DNA of 64,000 nt from Prochloraceae cyanobacterium PL24a_bin.78. Lineage in GTDB: Bacteria; Cyanobacteriota; Cyanobacteriia; Cyanobacteriales; JANQIW01. Numbering within the stretch: the stretch's first letter is position 1; every line of letters begins with the position of its first letter. The stretch covers positions 61,663-125,662 of the forward strand of contig JANQIW010000107.1 in assembly GCA_028281945.1 (NCBI GenBank), given 5' to 3'. The notes under the pieces were generated by a model. It was not told where the DNA came from, searched no databases, and saw only the letters and a list, made by a program, of their open reading frames with translations. The position numbers were made by a program, and so were the translations under genes. Positions 19,331 through 28,597 of this stretch are shown in pieces.

Positions 19331-19525
19331 ATGAGTAATCAAAGTAAATACAGAATAAAACTTTTAGAAAAAACAGGAATGATAGTCATTCCATTGACAG
19401 TTTTTATATATGTATTAAGAGGTTTAGCAATACTTAGTTGGATGTCAGGAGGAGTTATTGTCTTTCTTGGAATGATGTCTTTTATCACTATTATTATTTA
19501 TGGAATTGAAAAAACTAGAATTTAA
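19331..19525 (+). CDS. Small two-helix membrane protein, unknown function
   Basis: This is a 64-residue protein with two hydrophobic helices (about 18-34 and 38-58; MIVIPLTVFIYVLRGLAIL, then GGVIVFLGMMSFITIIIYG) and a charged N-terminus. No family is recognised. It is separated by only 15 bp from the flavoprotein gene downstream, so the two are probably one transcript. Coding evidence is moderate: good termination, membrane-protein codon pattern and tight spacing. Confidence 0.6.
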   Translation: MSNQSKYRIKLLEKTGMIVIPLTVFIYVLRGLAILSWMSGGVIVFLGMMSFITIIIYGIEKTRI

Positions 19526-19540
19526 TTATAAAATTTAATT

Positions 19541-20779
19541 TTGAAAAATAAAACTAAAGTTATTGTTATTGGTGGTGGAGCGGCAGGTTTTTTCGGGGCA
19601 ATTCATTGTGGAATTACTCATCCGAATTGGGAAATTATTCTTTTAGAAGCAACTACTTCACCTTTGGCTAAAGTAAAAATTTCTGGTGGAGGGCGATGTA
19701 ACGTTACTCATCACTGTTTTGATGCTGCTGAGTTGGTTAAATTTTATCCGAGAGGAGGAAAGGCATTACGAGGTGCTTTTACTCGTTTTCAACCAAAAGA
19801 CACGGTTGCTTGGTATGAAGCAAGAGGAGTGAAATTAAAAACTGAATCTGATGGGCGAATCTTTCCCATAACTGATAATTCTCAAACCATTATTGATTGT
19901 CTGTTAAAGGCTGCTACTGATGCTGGAGTTAAGATTTATACAGGTACTCCTGTGAAGTGGGTTGAAAAAAAATCTGATAAATTTGAGGTTATTTTGAAAA
20001 AGGGGAATACTTTAATTTGTGATTATCTTTTAATTACAACAGGAAGCAATCCCTTAGGTTACCGATGGGCGAACGCATTGGGGCATACTATTATAAGTCC
20101 TGTACCTTCTTTATTTACTTTTAAAATCCCAGATCCACGTTTAGAAGAATTATCTGGGATAAGTGTAAATCATGTTAATGCTATTTTATACCAAAATGAA
20201 AAAGTAAAAATTAAACAAAATGGAGCAATTCTTATAACTCATTGGGGGTTTAGTGGTCCTTGTATTCTAAAATTATCTGCTTGGGGTGCGAGAATTATGA
20301 AAGAAAATAATTATAAAATGTCTCTTTCCATTAATTGGTTGCCTAAATATAATAAAGAAACTTTACGGGAATATTTTTTAGAAGTTAAATCTAGAATACC
20401 TCGTAAGAAAATTATTGGTTCTATCCCTTTAGCTTTAATAAATTTACCTAAAAGATTATGGCAAAGTTTAGTAATAGCCGTTGGAATTCCCCCTGAAAAA
20501 TCTTGGGCTGAGTTATCAAAAAAGGAATTAAATCGATTAGCAAGTGAGTTAACTCAGGGATGTTTTCAAATTCAAGGTAGAGGTGTTTTTAAAGAAGAGT
20601 TTGTTACTTGTGGTGGTGTTAATCTCAAAGAAGTGAATTTTAAAACAATGGAAAGCAAAATTTGTCCCGGATTATTTTTTGCTGGGGAAATACTCGATAT
20701 TGATGGAGTAACTGGTGGATTTAATTTTCAAAATGCTTGGACTACTTCTTGGTTAGCTGGTGAAGGAATGGGGAGATGA
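19541..20779 (+). CDS. BaiN/HI0933-type NAD(P)/FAD-dependent oxidoreductase
   Basis: This is a 412-residue flavoprotein starting at TTG 19541 (KNKTKVIVIGGGAAGFFGAI), giving the Rossmann FAD-binding GxGxxG at the N-terminus. The family signature ISGGGRCNVTH (about 50-60) and the C-terminal CPGLFFAGEILDIDG...GGFNFQNAW segment identify the HI0933/BaiN group. Substrates of most members are unknown; the name BaiN comes from a proposed bile-acid flavin reductase, which is unlikely here. No Shine-Dalgarno is visible, which fits translational coupling to the small upstream gene. The convergent GGDEF-EAL gene ends 12 bp beyond it. Confidence 0.85.
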   Translation: MKNKTKVIVIGGGAAGFFGAIHCGITHPNWEIILLEATTSPLAKVKISGGGRCNVTHHCFDAAELVKFYPRGGKALRGAFTRFQPKDTVAWYEARGVKLKTESDGRIFPITDNSQTIIDCLLKAATDAGVKIYTGTPVKWVEKKSDKFEVILKKGNTLICDYLLITTGSNPLGYRWANALGHTIISPVPSLFTFKIPDPRLEELSGISVNHVNAILYQNEKVKIKQNGAILITHWGFSGPCILKLSAWGARIMKENNYKMSLSINWLPKYNKETLREYFLEVKSRIPRKKIIGSIPLALINLPKRLWQSLVIAVGIPPEKSWAELSKKELNRLASELTQGCFQIQGRGVFKEEFVTCGGVNLKEVNFKTMESKICPGLFFAGEILDIDGVTGGFNFQNAWTTSWLAGEGMGR

Positions 20780-20791
20780 GTAATATCATTA

Positions 20792-22909
20792 TTACTTAGA
20801 TTGATTTGGGAAGGAAAACCCTTTTAAAAACTTCGGGATTTCTTCTGCTTTAAGGGGTTTACTTAACCAATATCCTTGGATTTCATCACATTGAAGATCT
20901 TTTAATAAATCAAATTGCTCTTGAGATTCTACTCCTTCTGCTATTACCCTCATATTAAAACCACGTGCTATCACTAGTGCTGCCTCAATTATAGCAAGAT
21001 CTTGCTGATTATTTTTCATATTTTGGATAAAATTTTGATCAATTTTGAGAGAATGAAAAGGGAAATTTTTTAGATAACCAAGACAAGCATATCCAGATCC
21101 AAAGTCATCCATAGAGATATTTATTCCGGTTCGTAAAAGTTCACATAAAATTTTCCGAGCAGATTCTAAATTTTCAATCAATATATTTTCAGTTATTTCT
21201 AACTCTAATAAATTAGGTTTGATCCCAGTTTTATTTAAAATATCAATAATTTTCCCTCGTAAATCAGCTTGTTGAAATTGTTGAGAAGAAAGATTAACAG
21301 ATATTCTCAGAGGAGGTAAACCTAAATTTTGCCAGATTCTATTTTGAGTGCAAGCAGTTTTGAGCACCCATTCACCAATAGGAATAATTAATCCCGTTTC
21401 TTCTGCAATAGAAAGAAATTTTTCCGGAAAAATTAAGCCTAATTGGGGATGTTGCCAACGAATCAATGCCTCTAAACATTGGATTTTTCCTGTTTTAATA
21501 TTGATTTGAGGCTGGTAGTGAAGTAATAATTCAAGTCTTTCTAATGCCTTATGTAATTGATTTTCCAATCTTAATAATTGTGAATGTTTCACTTGGAGAC
21601 TAGTACTATAAAAACGATAGCTTCCTTTGGGATTATCTTTAGCTAAATCTAGAGCTGTATTAGCATTTTTGATGAGAATTTCGGGATTTTCTCCATCATT
21701 AGGATAAATAGCAATGCCAATACTACAACTAAGAGAAACTTCCTTTTGATTTCCTATTTTAAAAGGCTCCTCAAAGGTTTTGGTAATTCTTTGGACAATT
21801 TTGACTGTATTTTGGATTTGATTAATTTCAGGAAGAAGCACAATAAATTGATCTCCTTTCCATCTGGCTAAAGTATCTCCTTCTCGAAAACAAGATGTTA
21901 GTTTTTGAGCAAATCTTTTTAATAAGTTATCCCCTATTCTAGGGCTGAATTGATCATTAATGGTTTTAAATTGATCTATATCGATAGACATAATGCCCAG
22001 ATATTTGTCACTTTGTTTGGAATTAGCGATGGCTTTTGATAATTGCTCTTTGAAAAATAATTGATTTGGTAATTGAGTCATGAGATCAAAAAACATTTGA
22101 TCTAAAAATTTTTCTTGGGATATTTTATGTAATGTTATTTCAAATACATAAACTCGAATGATTTTGTTCCTAATTAGATAATGTATATACTCTTCAAAAA
22201 CATGATTTCCAATGGTTACTTCCCTTTTAAATACATGACCATTAAGATTTTGAGGTTGATATGGTAAAGCTGCTATGAGGGGATGTTTCCATTTAGCTTT
22301 ATTTAGCTGAGGAAACTTTTGATGAGCAGCAGGATTTTGATAAGTTAATTCTCCTTCTAAATTTATTTCAAAGATGGGATGAGGACATAATTCTGGAAAT
22401 GAAGCTAATCTAGCTAACTCTTTATAATCTAATTTATAAGATTCTTCACTAAAAAATTCAATTGTTTTCTTACTTTCTATTTCAAAGATTGTTTGAGTAT
22501 TGACTCTAGTTGGTTTATATTTTTTGTTTAAAGATTGTGAGCTATAAGAAATATGATAAGTTGCCTTAACATCATAACCGATTTGAATGAAATCTGCATG
22601 TTTTAGTTGATGTTCGTAACATTTTTTTCCATTGACATGTATTCCATTATTACTTCTTTTCCCTTTTGTATCGCCATCTATGATGATAAAAGAAGATTCT
22701 TTTTCATTTCCTTGTAATAATAGAGTTGCATGGAGACGGGAAACTTGTGGAGAATATATTACAATTGAATTACTTAAATTACGACCGATGGTATATTTAT
22801 TTTCTCTAAGATGAATTGTTTGCTTACCTTTTATATCTTGAATTACTAAAATATGAATTAATTTTTCTTCCATTGTTTTAGTCTTTAAAGTAGAATAATG
22901 GCTGATCAT
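20792..22909 (-). CDS. FHA-PAS-GGDEF-EAL protein, degenerate GGDEF (copy 1)
   Basis: This is a 705-residue cytosolic protein. An FHA domain (about 20-118; YTIGRNLSNSIVI, VSRLHATL, SNNGIHVNG) binds phosphothreonine partners. A PAS-like segment follows (about 165-265), then GGDEF (about 280-435) and EAL (about 445-690). The GGDEF active-site loop reads KGDQF, so cyclic-di-GMP synthesis is unlikely. The EAL domain keeps CLEALIRW, NLSSQQF, LEITE, DDFGSGYA, KIDQNF and AEGVE, so phosphodiesterase activity is plausible. The frame opens at 22909; a second Met at 22873 (MEEKLIHIL) may be the true start. It lies 74 bp downstream of a paralogue with the same architecture. Confidence 0.88.
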   Translation of the reverse strand: MISHYSTLKTKTMEEKLIHILVIQDIKGKQTIHLRENKYTIGRNLSNSIVIYSPQVSRLHATLLLQGNEKESSFIIIDGDTKGKRSNNGIHVNGKKCYEHQLKHADFIQIGYDVKATYHISYSSQSLNKKYKPTRVNTQTIFEIESKKTIEFFSEESYKLDYKELARLASFPELCPHPIFEINLEGELTYQNPAAHQKFPQLNKAKWKHPLIAALPYQPQNLNGHVFKREVTIGNHVFEEYIHYLIRNKIIRVYVFEITLHKISQEKFLDQMFFDLMTQLPNQLFFKEQLSKAIANSKQSDKYLGIMSIDIDQFKTINDQFSPRIGDNLLKRFAQKLTSCFREGDTLARWKGDQFIVLLPEINQIQNTVKIVQRITKTFEEPFKIGNQKEVSLSCSIGIAIYPNDGENPEILIKNANTALDLAKDNPKGSYRFYSTSLQVKHSQLLRLENQLHKALERLELLLHYQPQINIKTGKIQCLEALIRWQHPQLGLIFPEKFLSIAEETGLIIPIGEWVLKTACTQNRIWQNLGLPPLRISVNLSSQQFQQADLRGKIIDILNKTGIKPNLLELEITENILIENLESARKILCELLRTGINISMDDFGSGYACLGYLKNFPFHSLKIDQNFIQNMKNNQQDLAIIEAALVIARGFNMRVIAEGVESQEQFDLLKDLQCDEIQGYWLSKPLKAEEIPKFLKGFSFPNQSK

Positions 22910-22983
22910 GATTTATTATAAATATGTATTGTTTTATATTGATTGATTGATTAATTAATATATCTGTCATTAATTATTTTGAA

Positions 22984-25164
22984 TTATTTAAAGTCTTGAG
23001 CATGATTTTTCTTTTGTCTTATTAAATCCATGGGAATTACTTTATGATTATAATTCTTTAATTTTTCAGGGAAATTTAGAAAAAAACTTGGTACATCTTC
23101 TGGTGGTAAAGGTTTACTTAACCAATAACCTTGTATTTCATCACAGTTGAGGGAATGTAATAATTCTCGTTGATCTATGGTTTCTACTCCTTCTGCTATT
23201 ACCTTCATCTTAAGACAATGTCCTATAGCAATAACTGCTGAAATAATTTCTTGATCCTTACTGTTATCTTTAAGATCGTTAACAAAGCTACGATCGATTT
23301 TTATGGTATGAAATGGAAATTTTTTCAGATAACTTAATGATGAATAACCTGTTCCAAAATCATCCATTGAAATACTAACCCCTAAACGTAATAATTGTTT
23401 TAAGGTTTTAATTACATAATCTACATTTTCAATAACAGTTGTTTCAGTAATTTCTAATTCTAAATATTCTGGATTAAAGTTAGTTTCTTTTAAAATTTCG
23501 GCGATTTTCACTACAAAATTAGATTGTTGGAATTGTCTAGCAGATATATTGACACTTATTTTTCCAAAAGGAAAAGCAGCTTTTTGCCATGTTAACATTT
23601 GATTGCAAGCTGTTTTGAGAATCCATTCCCCAATGGGAATAATTAGTCCTGTATCTTCTGCTATAGGAATAAATCTATTTGGAGAAATAAGACCCTTTTC
23701 TGGATGATTCCATCTTAACAATGCTTCAAACCCACAAATTTCTTTAGTTTTAAGATTCATTTGAGGTTGATAATATAGTAAAAATTCTTGATTTTCTAAT
23801 GCTGTATGGAGAGAGTTCTCTAATTTTAACGATTCTGAAGACTTAACTTGAATACTAGGGCTATAAAAACGATAGTTATTTCGACCATTTCTTTTAGCTA
23901 AATACAATGCCGAATCTGCATTTTTAATCAAAGTATCTACCTCTTTACCGTTTTCGGGATAAATGGCGATGCCAATACTACTGGTAACATAAAAAGCTTG
24001 TCCTTCGATTTCAAATGGTTTTTTAACCTCTTGAAGTATTCTTCTAGCAATTTTAGATGCTTCTTCTATATTCTCAATTTCAGTTAGAAGAACAGTAAAT
24101 TCATCTCCTCCCCATCTAGCCACAAAACCATTTTTAGGTAAAGAAGATTTAAATCTTTTGGCAAAGTTTTTTAATAAACTATCCCCTGCTTTATGGCCTA
24201 AGGTATCGTTAATTTTCTTAAAGCGATCTAAATCTAAAAACATTACTGCCATTTTCTTGTGATGCTTTTTTGCCAATTGGATAGTTTTAGATAATCGTTC
24301 GTTGAAATAGGCACGATTTGGCAAACCTGTTTGTAGATCGTAATGTGCCTGATACTCTAATTTTTTTTTGGAGAGTTTGTGTTCAGTTATATCAAAAATA
24401 TAAAGGCGAATGAGTTTATCTTCCGCTAAATAATGAATATATTGTTCAAATACTTCTTTTTCTATGGTTATTTCTTTTTTAGAAACATTCCCATGAATAT
24501 TGATTGGTTCCAGTGATAGATCTTTAAAAAGAGGATGAAATAATTTTCTTTTATGAAGATTTGGAAATTTTTTATTAGCTGCTAAGTTTTGATAAGTTAT
24601 TTCTCCATTTTGATTAATCTCTACAATAGGATTAGGAGATAAATCTGCGAATGACGCTAATCTTCTTAAATTAGGATAATTTAATTCTTTTTCACATATT
24701 TCGTCATACCCTTTCACTTCTGTCTCTTCTTCTAGAAAAAGTTTACATCTTAAGGAATCATTATTGTGGGTTTTGGTTTTTAATGAAACAGAAACATGAT
24801 AGATATAATAATTAGCTTTGACATCAGTTCCTATTTGAATTAAATCTCCATGCTTCAGTTCATGTTCATGAATTTTTTTCCCATTAATGAATATTCCATT
24901 ATTACTTTTACGTCCTTGTAAATCTCCATCAATTAACAAAAAAGATATATTTTCATTAGCATAACCTTTTCTCAATAATATTGCATGAGTACGAGAAACT
25001 TGTTGTGAAGCAATGACAATTGCATTTGTCGGATGTCTTCCTATAGAATAATTTCTGTCTTTTAGATGAACAGTTTGTTTTTCTTCTCCATGTTCAATTT
25101 CTAAAATATGACGTAATTCCTCTTCTTCAGGTTTTTTTTTGGTATTTAAATTATTACTTAACAT
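22984..25164 (-). CDS. FHA-PAS-GGDEF-EAL protein, intact motifs (copy 2)
   Basis: This is a 726-residue paralogue of the next gene in the same order: FHA (about 20-120; YSIGRHPTNAIVI, VSRTHAILL, SNNGIFINGK), PAS-like (about 170-275), GGDEF (about 285-445) and EAL (about 452-700). The loop is an intact GGDEF (ARWGGDEFTVLL). EAL residues are complete (GFEALLRW, NISARQF, LEITE, DDFGTGYSSL, KIDRSF, AEGVET). It should be able to make or break cyclic-di-GMP, with output set by FHA binding to a phosphorylated partner. It is probably co-transcribed with copy 1 downstream. The 200-bp gap upstream toward the TerD genes is T-rich. Confidence 0.9.
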   Translation of the reverse strand: MLSNNLNTKKKPEEEELRHILEIEHGEEKQTVHLKDRNYSIGRHPTNAIVIASQQVSRTHAILLRKGYANENISFLLIDGDLQGRKSNNGIFINGKKIHEHELKHGDLIQIGTDVKANYYIYHVSVSLKTKTHNNDSLRCKLFLEEETEVKGYDEICEKELNYPNLRRLASFADLSPNPIVEINQNGEITYQNLAANKKFPNLHKRKLFHPLFKDLSLEPINIHGNVSKKEITIEKEVFEQYIHYLAEDKLIRLYIFDITEHKLSKKKLEYQAHYDLQTGLPNRAYFNERLSKTIQLAKKHHKKMAVMFLDLDRFKKINDTLGHKAGDSLLKNFAKRFKSSLPKNGFVARWGGDEFTVLLTEIENIEEASKIARRILQEVKKPFEIEGQAFYVTSSIGIAIYPENGKEVDTLIKNADSALYLAKRNGRNNYRFYSPSIQVKSSESLKLENSLHTALENQEFLLYYQPQMNLKTKEICGFEALLRWNHPEKGLISPNRFIPIAEDTGLIIPIGEWILKTACNQMLTWQKAAFPFGKISVNISARQFQQSNFVVKIAEILKETNFNPEYLELEITETTVIENVDYVIKTLKQLLRLGVSISMDDFGTGYSSLSYLKKFPFHTIKIDRSFVNDLKDNSKDQEIISAVIAIGHCLKMKVIAEGVETIDQRELLHSLNCDEIQGYWLSKPLPPEDVPSFFLNFPEKLKNYNHKVIPMDLIRQKKNHAQDFK

Positions 25165-25365
25165 TATTTTAACAAACTTATTTTATTTTAAAACTTTTAT
25201 TGCTATTGTATATAATATGATAAAATTTTGTCAACTTTTTCAAAATTATCCTTTGATCAAGCTTAATCTATTTTTTAAGATTTTATTGAGATTTTTTAAA
25301 AAAAAGAAAAAAGTTTACAGACATTTATAATTCCCGTAAACTGAAATACATTTTTATCGAACGAT

Positions 25366-25989
25366 TTAAAGTAAATCTACAAAAAAACTTTGATTACTAT
25401 GATTATCAATTAATTCTTCAATGGATTTAGCCTTAATTCCTTTTCCTATTGCTGCCATTTTCCAATCAGAATTATCTCGATAAATCTCTGCTAAAATCAT
25501 TGCTGTATCCCCAAGATATTCTTCTCCAGAAAGATTGTAACGAACAATTTCTTGATGATTAGCTAAATTCACCAAACGAACAAAAGCATTATTCACTTGT
25601 CCAAAATCTTGCTCTCGTTCTTTACATTTATATATAGTAACAGCAAAAACTAACTTAGCAATAGAGGCTGGAAGATTGACTAAATCTACAATAATTTGTT
25701 CGTCATCTCCTTCCCCTTCTCCTGTGAGATTATCTCCTAAATGAGTTATCCCTCCTGAAGGATGTGCTAAATTTTGATAATAAATCAGATCATAATTATG
25801 TTTAATTTTATTATTGGTATCTAAACACAAAACAGAAGAATCTAAATCAAAATTTTCAGTAGGATTAAAAATCCCAAATAACCCGTCAGATTGGTTGATA
25901 TCCCAACCTAATCCAAACATAATTCTAGTTAAATTAGGAACTTCTTTTTGCAGAGAAATGCTTTCTCCTTTTTTTAGATTTAATGTCAT
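25366..25989 (-). CDS. TerD-family protein, divergent member
   Basis: This is a 207-residue TerD-domain protein. The calcium-binding loop GDNLTGEGEGDDE is conserved, and LGWDINQ, DLDSSVLCL and NFGQVNNAFVRL-like segments follow the family order. It differs from the three neighbours by an insertion near residue 35 (GLFGIFNPTENF) and a replaced C-terminus (EELIDNHSNQSFFVDLL in place of GGLQSLLDRY). TerD proteins belong to the tellurite-resistance/stress-response Ter group and bind Ca2+. GAGG lies about 12 nt before the ATG. It is the last gene of a five-gene minus-strand cluster. Confidence 0.88.
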   Translation of the reverse strand: MTLNLKKGESISLQKEVPNLTRIMFGLGWDINQSDGLFGIFNPTENFDLDSSVLCLDTNNKIKHNYDLIYYQNLAHPSGGITHLGDNLTGEGEGDDEQIIVDLVNLPASIAKLVFAVTIYKCKEREQDFGQVNNAFVRLVNLANHQEIVRYNLSGEEYLGDTAMILAEIYRDNSDWKMAAIGKGIKAKSIEELIDNHSNQSFFVDLL

Positions 25990-26035
25990 TAAATTAATAT
26001 CCTCTCATTGATTTTTAAGAAGTTTGAGTCTAAAT

Positions 26036-26650
26036 TCAAGATTTTTTGGCTATTCCTTGATACATATAAGCACTAATTTCTGGAAGGTTTGGCAGATTAA
26101 ACTCTTTAATTGTGACATCTCGGAATTGTTTTTCTACCAACTGTTTAATATTTCTATTGAGATGACAACCATCAGCAATAATTTTTTGAAATGGAGTTAA
26201 ACGATTTTGCCATATTTGTATTTGAGGTTTTTTACTTAAACCATGCTCTATAAAGTGAAATTTCCCACCTATTTTTAAGACTCTATATATTTCGGCAAGA
26301 GCTTTTTCTACTTGATTTATACTACACAAAGTCCAAGTACTGACTACTGTATCAAAAGATTCATTTTCTAATGGTAATTTTTCTCCATTTAGCACCATAC
26401 TATTGATAGATAATTTACTTTCTTCTATTCTTTTTTGAGCAAACTTCTTCATTCCAAGATTAGAATCAATAATCGTGATTTCCTGAATATTTGCCGGGTA
26501 ATAAGCTAAATTTAATCCCGTACCAAATCCTATTTCCAATATTTTTCCTGATACTTCTTCTAAAACCTGTTGACGATATTGGGAGAAAACTGGATTTGAC
26601 ATGACCCATTCCATGATTTGTGGTAAAACCAATCGTGAATATATTCCCAT
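26036..26650 (-). CDS. Class I SAM-dependent methyltransferase
   Basis: This is a 204-residue protein with the SAM-binding motif LEIGFGTGLNLAYYP (about 38-52), an acidic residue after the second strand (TIIDSN), FDTVVSTWTLCSI (motif IV region) and a YRVLKIGGKFHFIEHG helix-strand. This resembles the UbiE/METTL7-like group. The substrate is not predictable. It sits inside the TerD cluster, 18 bp after one TerD gene stop and 46 bp before the next TerD start, so it is part of the same operon. That context suggests a stress-linked role, as inference. Confidence 0.85.
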   Translation of the reverse strand: MGIYSRLVLPQIMEWVMSNPVFSQYRQQVLEEVSGKILEIGFGTGLNLAYYPANIQEITIIDSNLGMKKFAQKRIEESKLSINSMVLNGEKLPLENESFDTVVSTWTLCSINQVEKALAEIYRVLKIGGKFHFIEHGLSKKPQIQIWQNRLTPFQKIIADGCHLNRNIKQLVEKQFRDVTIKEFNLPNLPEISAYMYQGIAKKS

Positions 26651-26668
26651 TTTTTTTGCTAAATATAT

Positions 26669-27238
26669 TTAAAGATATCTATCCAATAATGATTGTAATC
26701 CTCCTTCATAACCAGAACCCACAGCATTTATCCGCCATTCTCCATTTTTACGGTATAATTCAGCCATGATTAAAGCCGTTTCAATGGAATAATCCTCTTC
26801 CAAATCATAACGCAATACTTCTTCTTTAGTGGATACATCTACTAAACGAACAAAAGCATTGGTAACTTGTCCAAAATTTTGTTTTCTTTCTTCTGCTTCA
26901 TGTATAGTGACAGTAATTACAATTCTCTTAACTTGATTTGAAACTTTCCTAAGATCGACGATCACTACTTCATCATCTCCTTCTCCTTCCCCAGTTAAGT
27001 TATCTCCGAGATGTTTTACTGATTCTTCTGGATCGCTCAAATTATTATAAAATACAAAATATTTTTCAGAAACTAGTTTTTCTTTGTCATTTAACATAAA
27101 GACTGAGGCATCTAAATCGAAATCATATCCTGTATCTGTGGCATTAACATCCCATCCTAACCCGATAAATCCAGATACTAAACCGGGTGCTACTTTCTCT
27201 AAAGATACTCTTTGTCCTTTTTTTAGTGAAATTGTCAT
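26669..27238 (-). CDS. TerD-family stress protein
   Basis: This is a 189-residue TerD protein of standard length. It starts MTISLKKGQRVSLEKVAPG and keeps GLGWDVNATD, DFDLDASVFML, the Ca2+ site GDNLTGEGEGDDE, NFGQVTNAFVRLVD, YDLEEDYSIETALIMAELYR and a GGLQSLLDRY end. It is a close paralogue of the genes at 27332 and 28010, clearly by tandem duplication. The gap to the next upstream copy is about 90 bp. Confidence 0.93.
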   Translation of the reverse strand: MTISLKKGQRVSLEKVAPGLVSGFIGLGWDVNATDTGYDFDLDASVFMLNDKEKLVSEKYFVFYNNLSDPEESVKHLGDNLTGEGEGDDEVVIVDLRKVSNQVKRIVITVTIHEAEERKQNFGQVTNAFVRLVDVSTKEEVLRYDLEEDYSIETALIMAELYRKNGEWRINAVGSGYEGGLQSLLDRYL

Positions 27239-27331
27239 TCTTTTTCTCTACTATTACTTTTTACTATTGATTTTTTATTTTAATTTATAGAATTAAATCT
27301 ATAAATCATTGAAGTTTGATAAAATCAAGTT

Positions 27332-27901
27332 TTATTGATATCTATCCAGAAGTGCTTGTAAACCACCTTGATAACCTTCTCCTACAGCATTTATTCGCCA
27401 TTGTCCGTCCTTACGGTATAATTCAGCCATAATTAAAGCTGTTTCAATGGAATAATCCTCTCCCAAATCATAACGTAAAACTTCTTCTTTAGTTTCCACA
27501 TCTACAATACGAACAAAAGCATTTGTAACTTGCCCAAAATTTTGCTTCCGTTTATCCGCTTCATGTATAGTGATAGTAATTACAATTCTCATAACTTCTT
27601 CAGGAACTTTCCTAAGTTCGATGATAATTACTTCATCATCTCCAGAGCCTTCACCAGTGCGGTTATCTCCCATTAATTTAACTGACTCTTGGGGATCGGT
27701 TAAATTATTATAAAAAATAAAATGCTCTTCAGAAAGCAGTTTTTCACTACTATTTAACATAAAAGCAGAAGCATCTAAATCAAAATCTTCCCCTGTATCA
27801 GTGAGATTAACATCCCAACCTAGACCAATAAAAGCAGCTTTTAAACCAGGTGCTACTTTTTCTAAAGATACTTTTTGTCCTTTTTGTAATGAAATTGCCA
27901 T
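27332..27901 (-). CDS. TerD-family stress protein
   Basis: This is a 189-residue TerD protein with the same motifs as its neighbours (LGWDVNLTD, DFDLDASAFML, GDNRTGEGSGDDE, YDLGEDYSIETALIMAELYR). The leader AGGTAAATCTCA before its ATG is identical to that of the copy at 28010, so duplication included the ribosome-binding region. The gap of about 108 bp to that copy contains no clear terminator. Confidence 0.93.
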   Translation of the reverse strand: MAISLQKGQKVSLEKVAPGLKAAFIGLGWDVNLTDTGEDFDLDASAFMLNSSEKLLSEEHFIFYNNLTDPQESVKLMGDNRTGEGSGDDEVIIIELRKVPEEVMRIVITITIHEADKRKQNFGQVTNAFVRIVDVETKEEVLRYDLGEDYSIETALIMAELYRKDGQWRINAVGEGYQGGLQALLDRYQ

Positions 27902-28009
27902 TGAGATTTACCTAATTCCTTAATTTACCTAATGTTTCATCCAATTTTAATGGCGAGCATTAAGCCCGCATTTTTTTGTAAACAATTTAAGTTTAACTAT
28001 ATCAACACT

Positions 28010-28585
28010 TTAACTATATCGATCGAGGAGTGATTGTAAACCACCTTGATAACCTTCTCCCACAGCATTAACCCGCCATTCACCATCTTTGCGGTATAAT
28101 TCAGCCATGATTAAAGCTGTTTCGATAGAGAAATCTTCTTCTAAGTCATAACGGATTACTTCTTGTTTATTTTCCACATTAACCAAACGCACATAAGCAT
28201 TTCTGACTTGACCAAAATTCTGCTTGCGAGCATCAGCATCGTAGATAGTGACAGTAATAGCAATTCTTTCTACTTCTTCCGGAATATTTCTAAGATCAGC
28301 AATAATTACTTCATCATCTCCAGAGCCTTCTCCGGTGCGGTTATCCCCCATTAATTGGACAGATTTATTGCCATCAGGGCTAGTTTGGTTATTGTAAAAG
28401 ATTAAATGCTTATCCGAAATCAGTTTTTCATTAGCACCTAAAAGAAACACAGATGCGTCTAAGTCAAAATCAGCTCCGGTATCTGTTTGTTTCACATCCC
28501 AACCCAAGCCGATTAATCCAGCTTGTAAACCAGGTGCTACTTTTTCTAAAGATACTTTTTGTCCTTTTTGTAATGAAATTGCCAT
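28010..28585 (-). CDS. TerD-family stress protein, first gene of cluster
   Basis: This is a 191-residue TerD protein (LGWDVKQTD, DFDLDASVFLL, GDNRTGEGSGDDE with a two-residue insertion before it, NFGQVRNAYVRLVN, GGLQSLLDRY). It is the promoter-proximal member of the Ter cluster. Its ATG is only 12 bp from the divergent lpxD ATG, so its promoter must lie within the lpxD coding region or overlap both starts. AGGT lies 8 nt before the ATG. Confidence 0.93.
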   Translation of the reverse strand: MAISLQKGQKVSLEKVAPGLQAGLIGLGWDVKQTDTGADFDLDASVFLLGANEKLISDKHLIFYNNQTSPDGNKSVQLMGDNRTGEGSGDDEVIIADLRNIPEEVERIAITVTIYDADARKQNFGQVRNAYVRLVNVENKQEVIRYDLEEDFSIETALIMAELYRKDGEWRVNAVGEGYQGGLQSLLDRYS

Positions 28586-28597
28586 TGAGATTTACCT

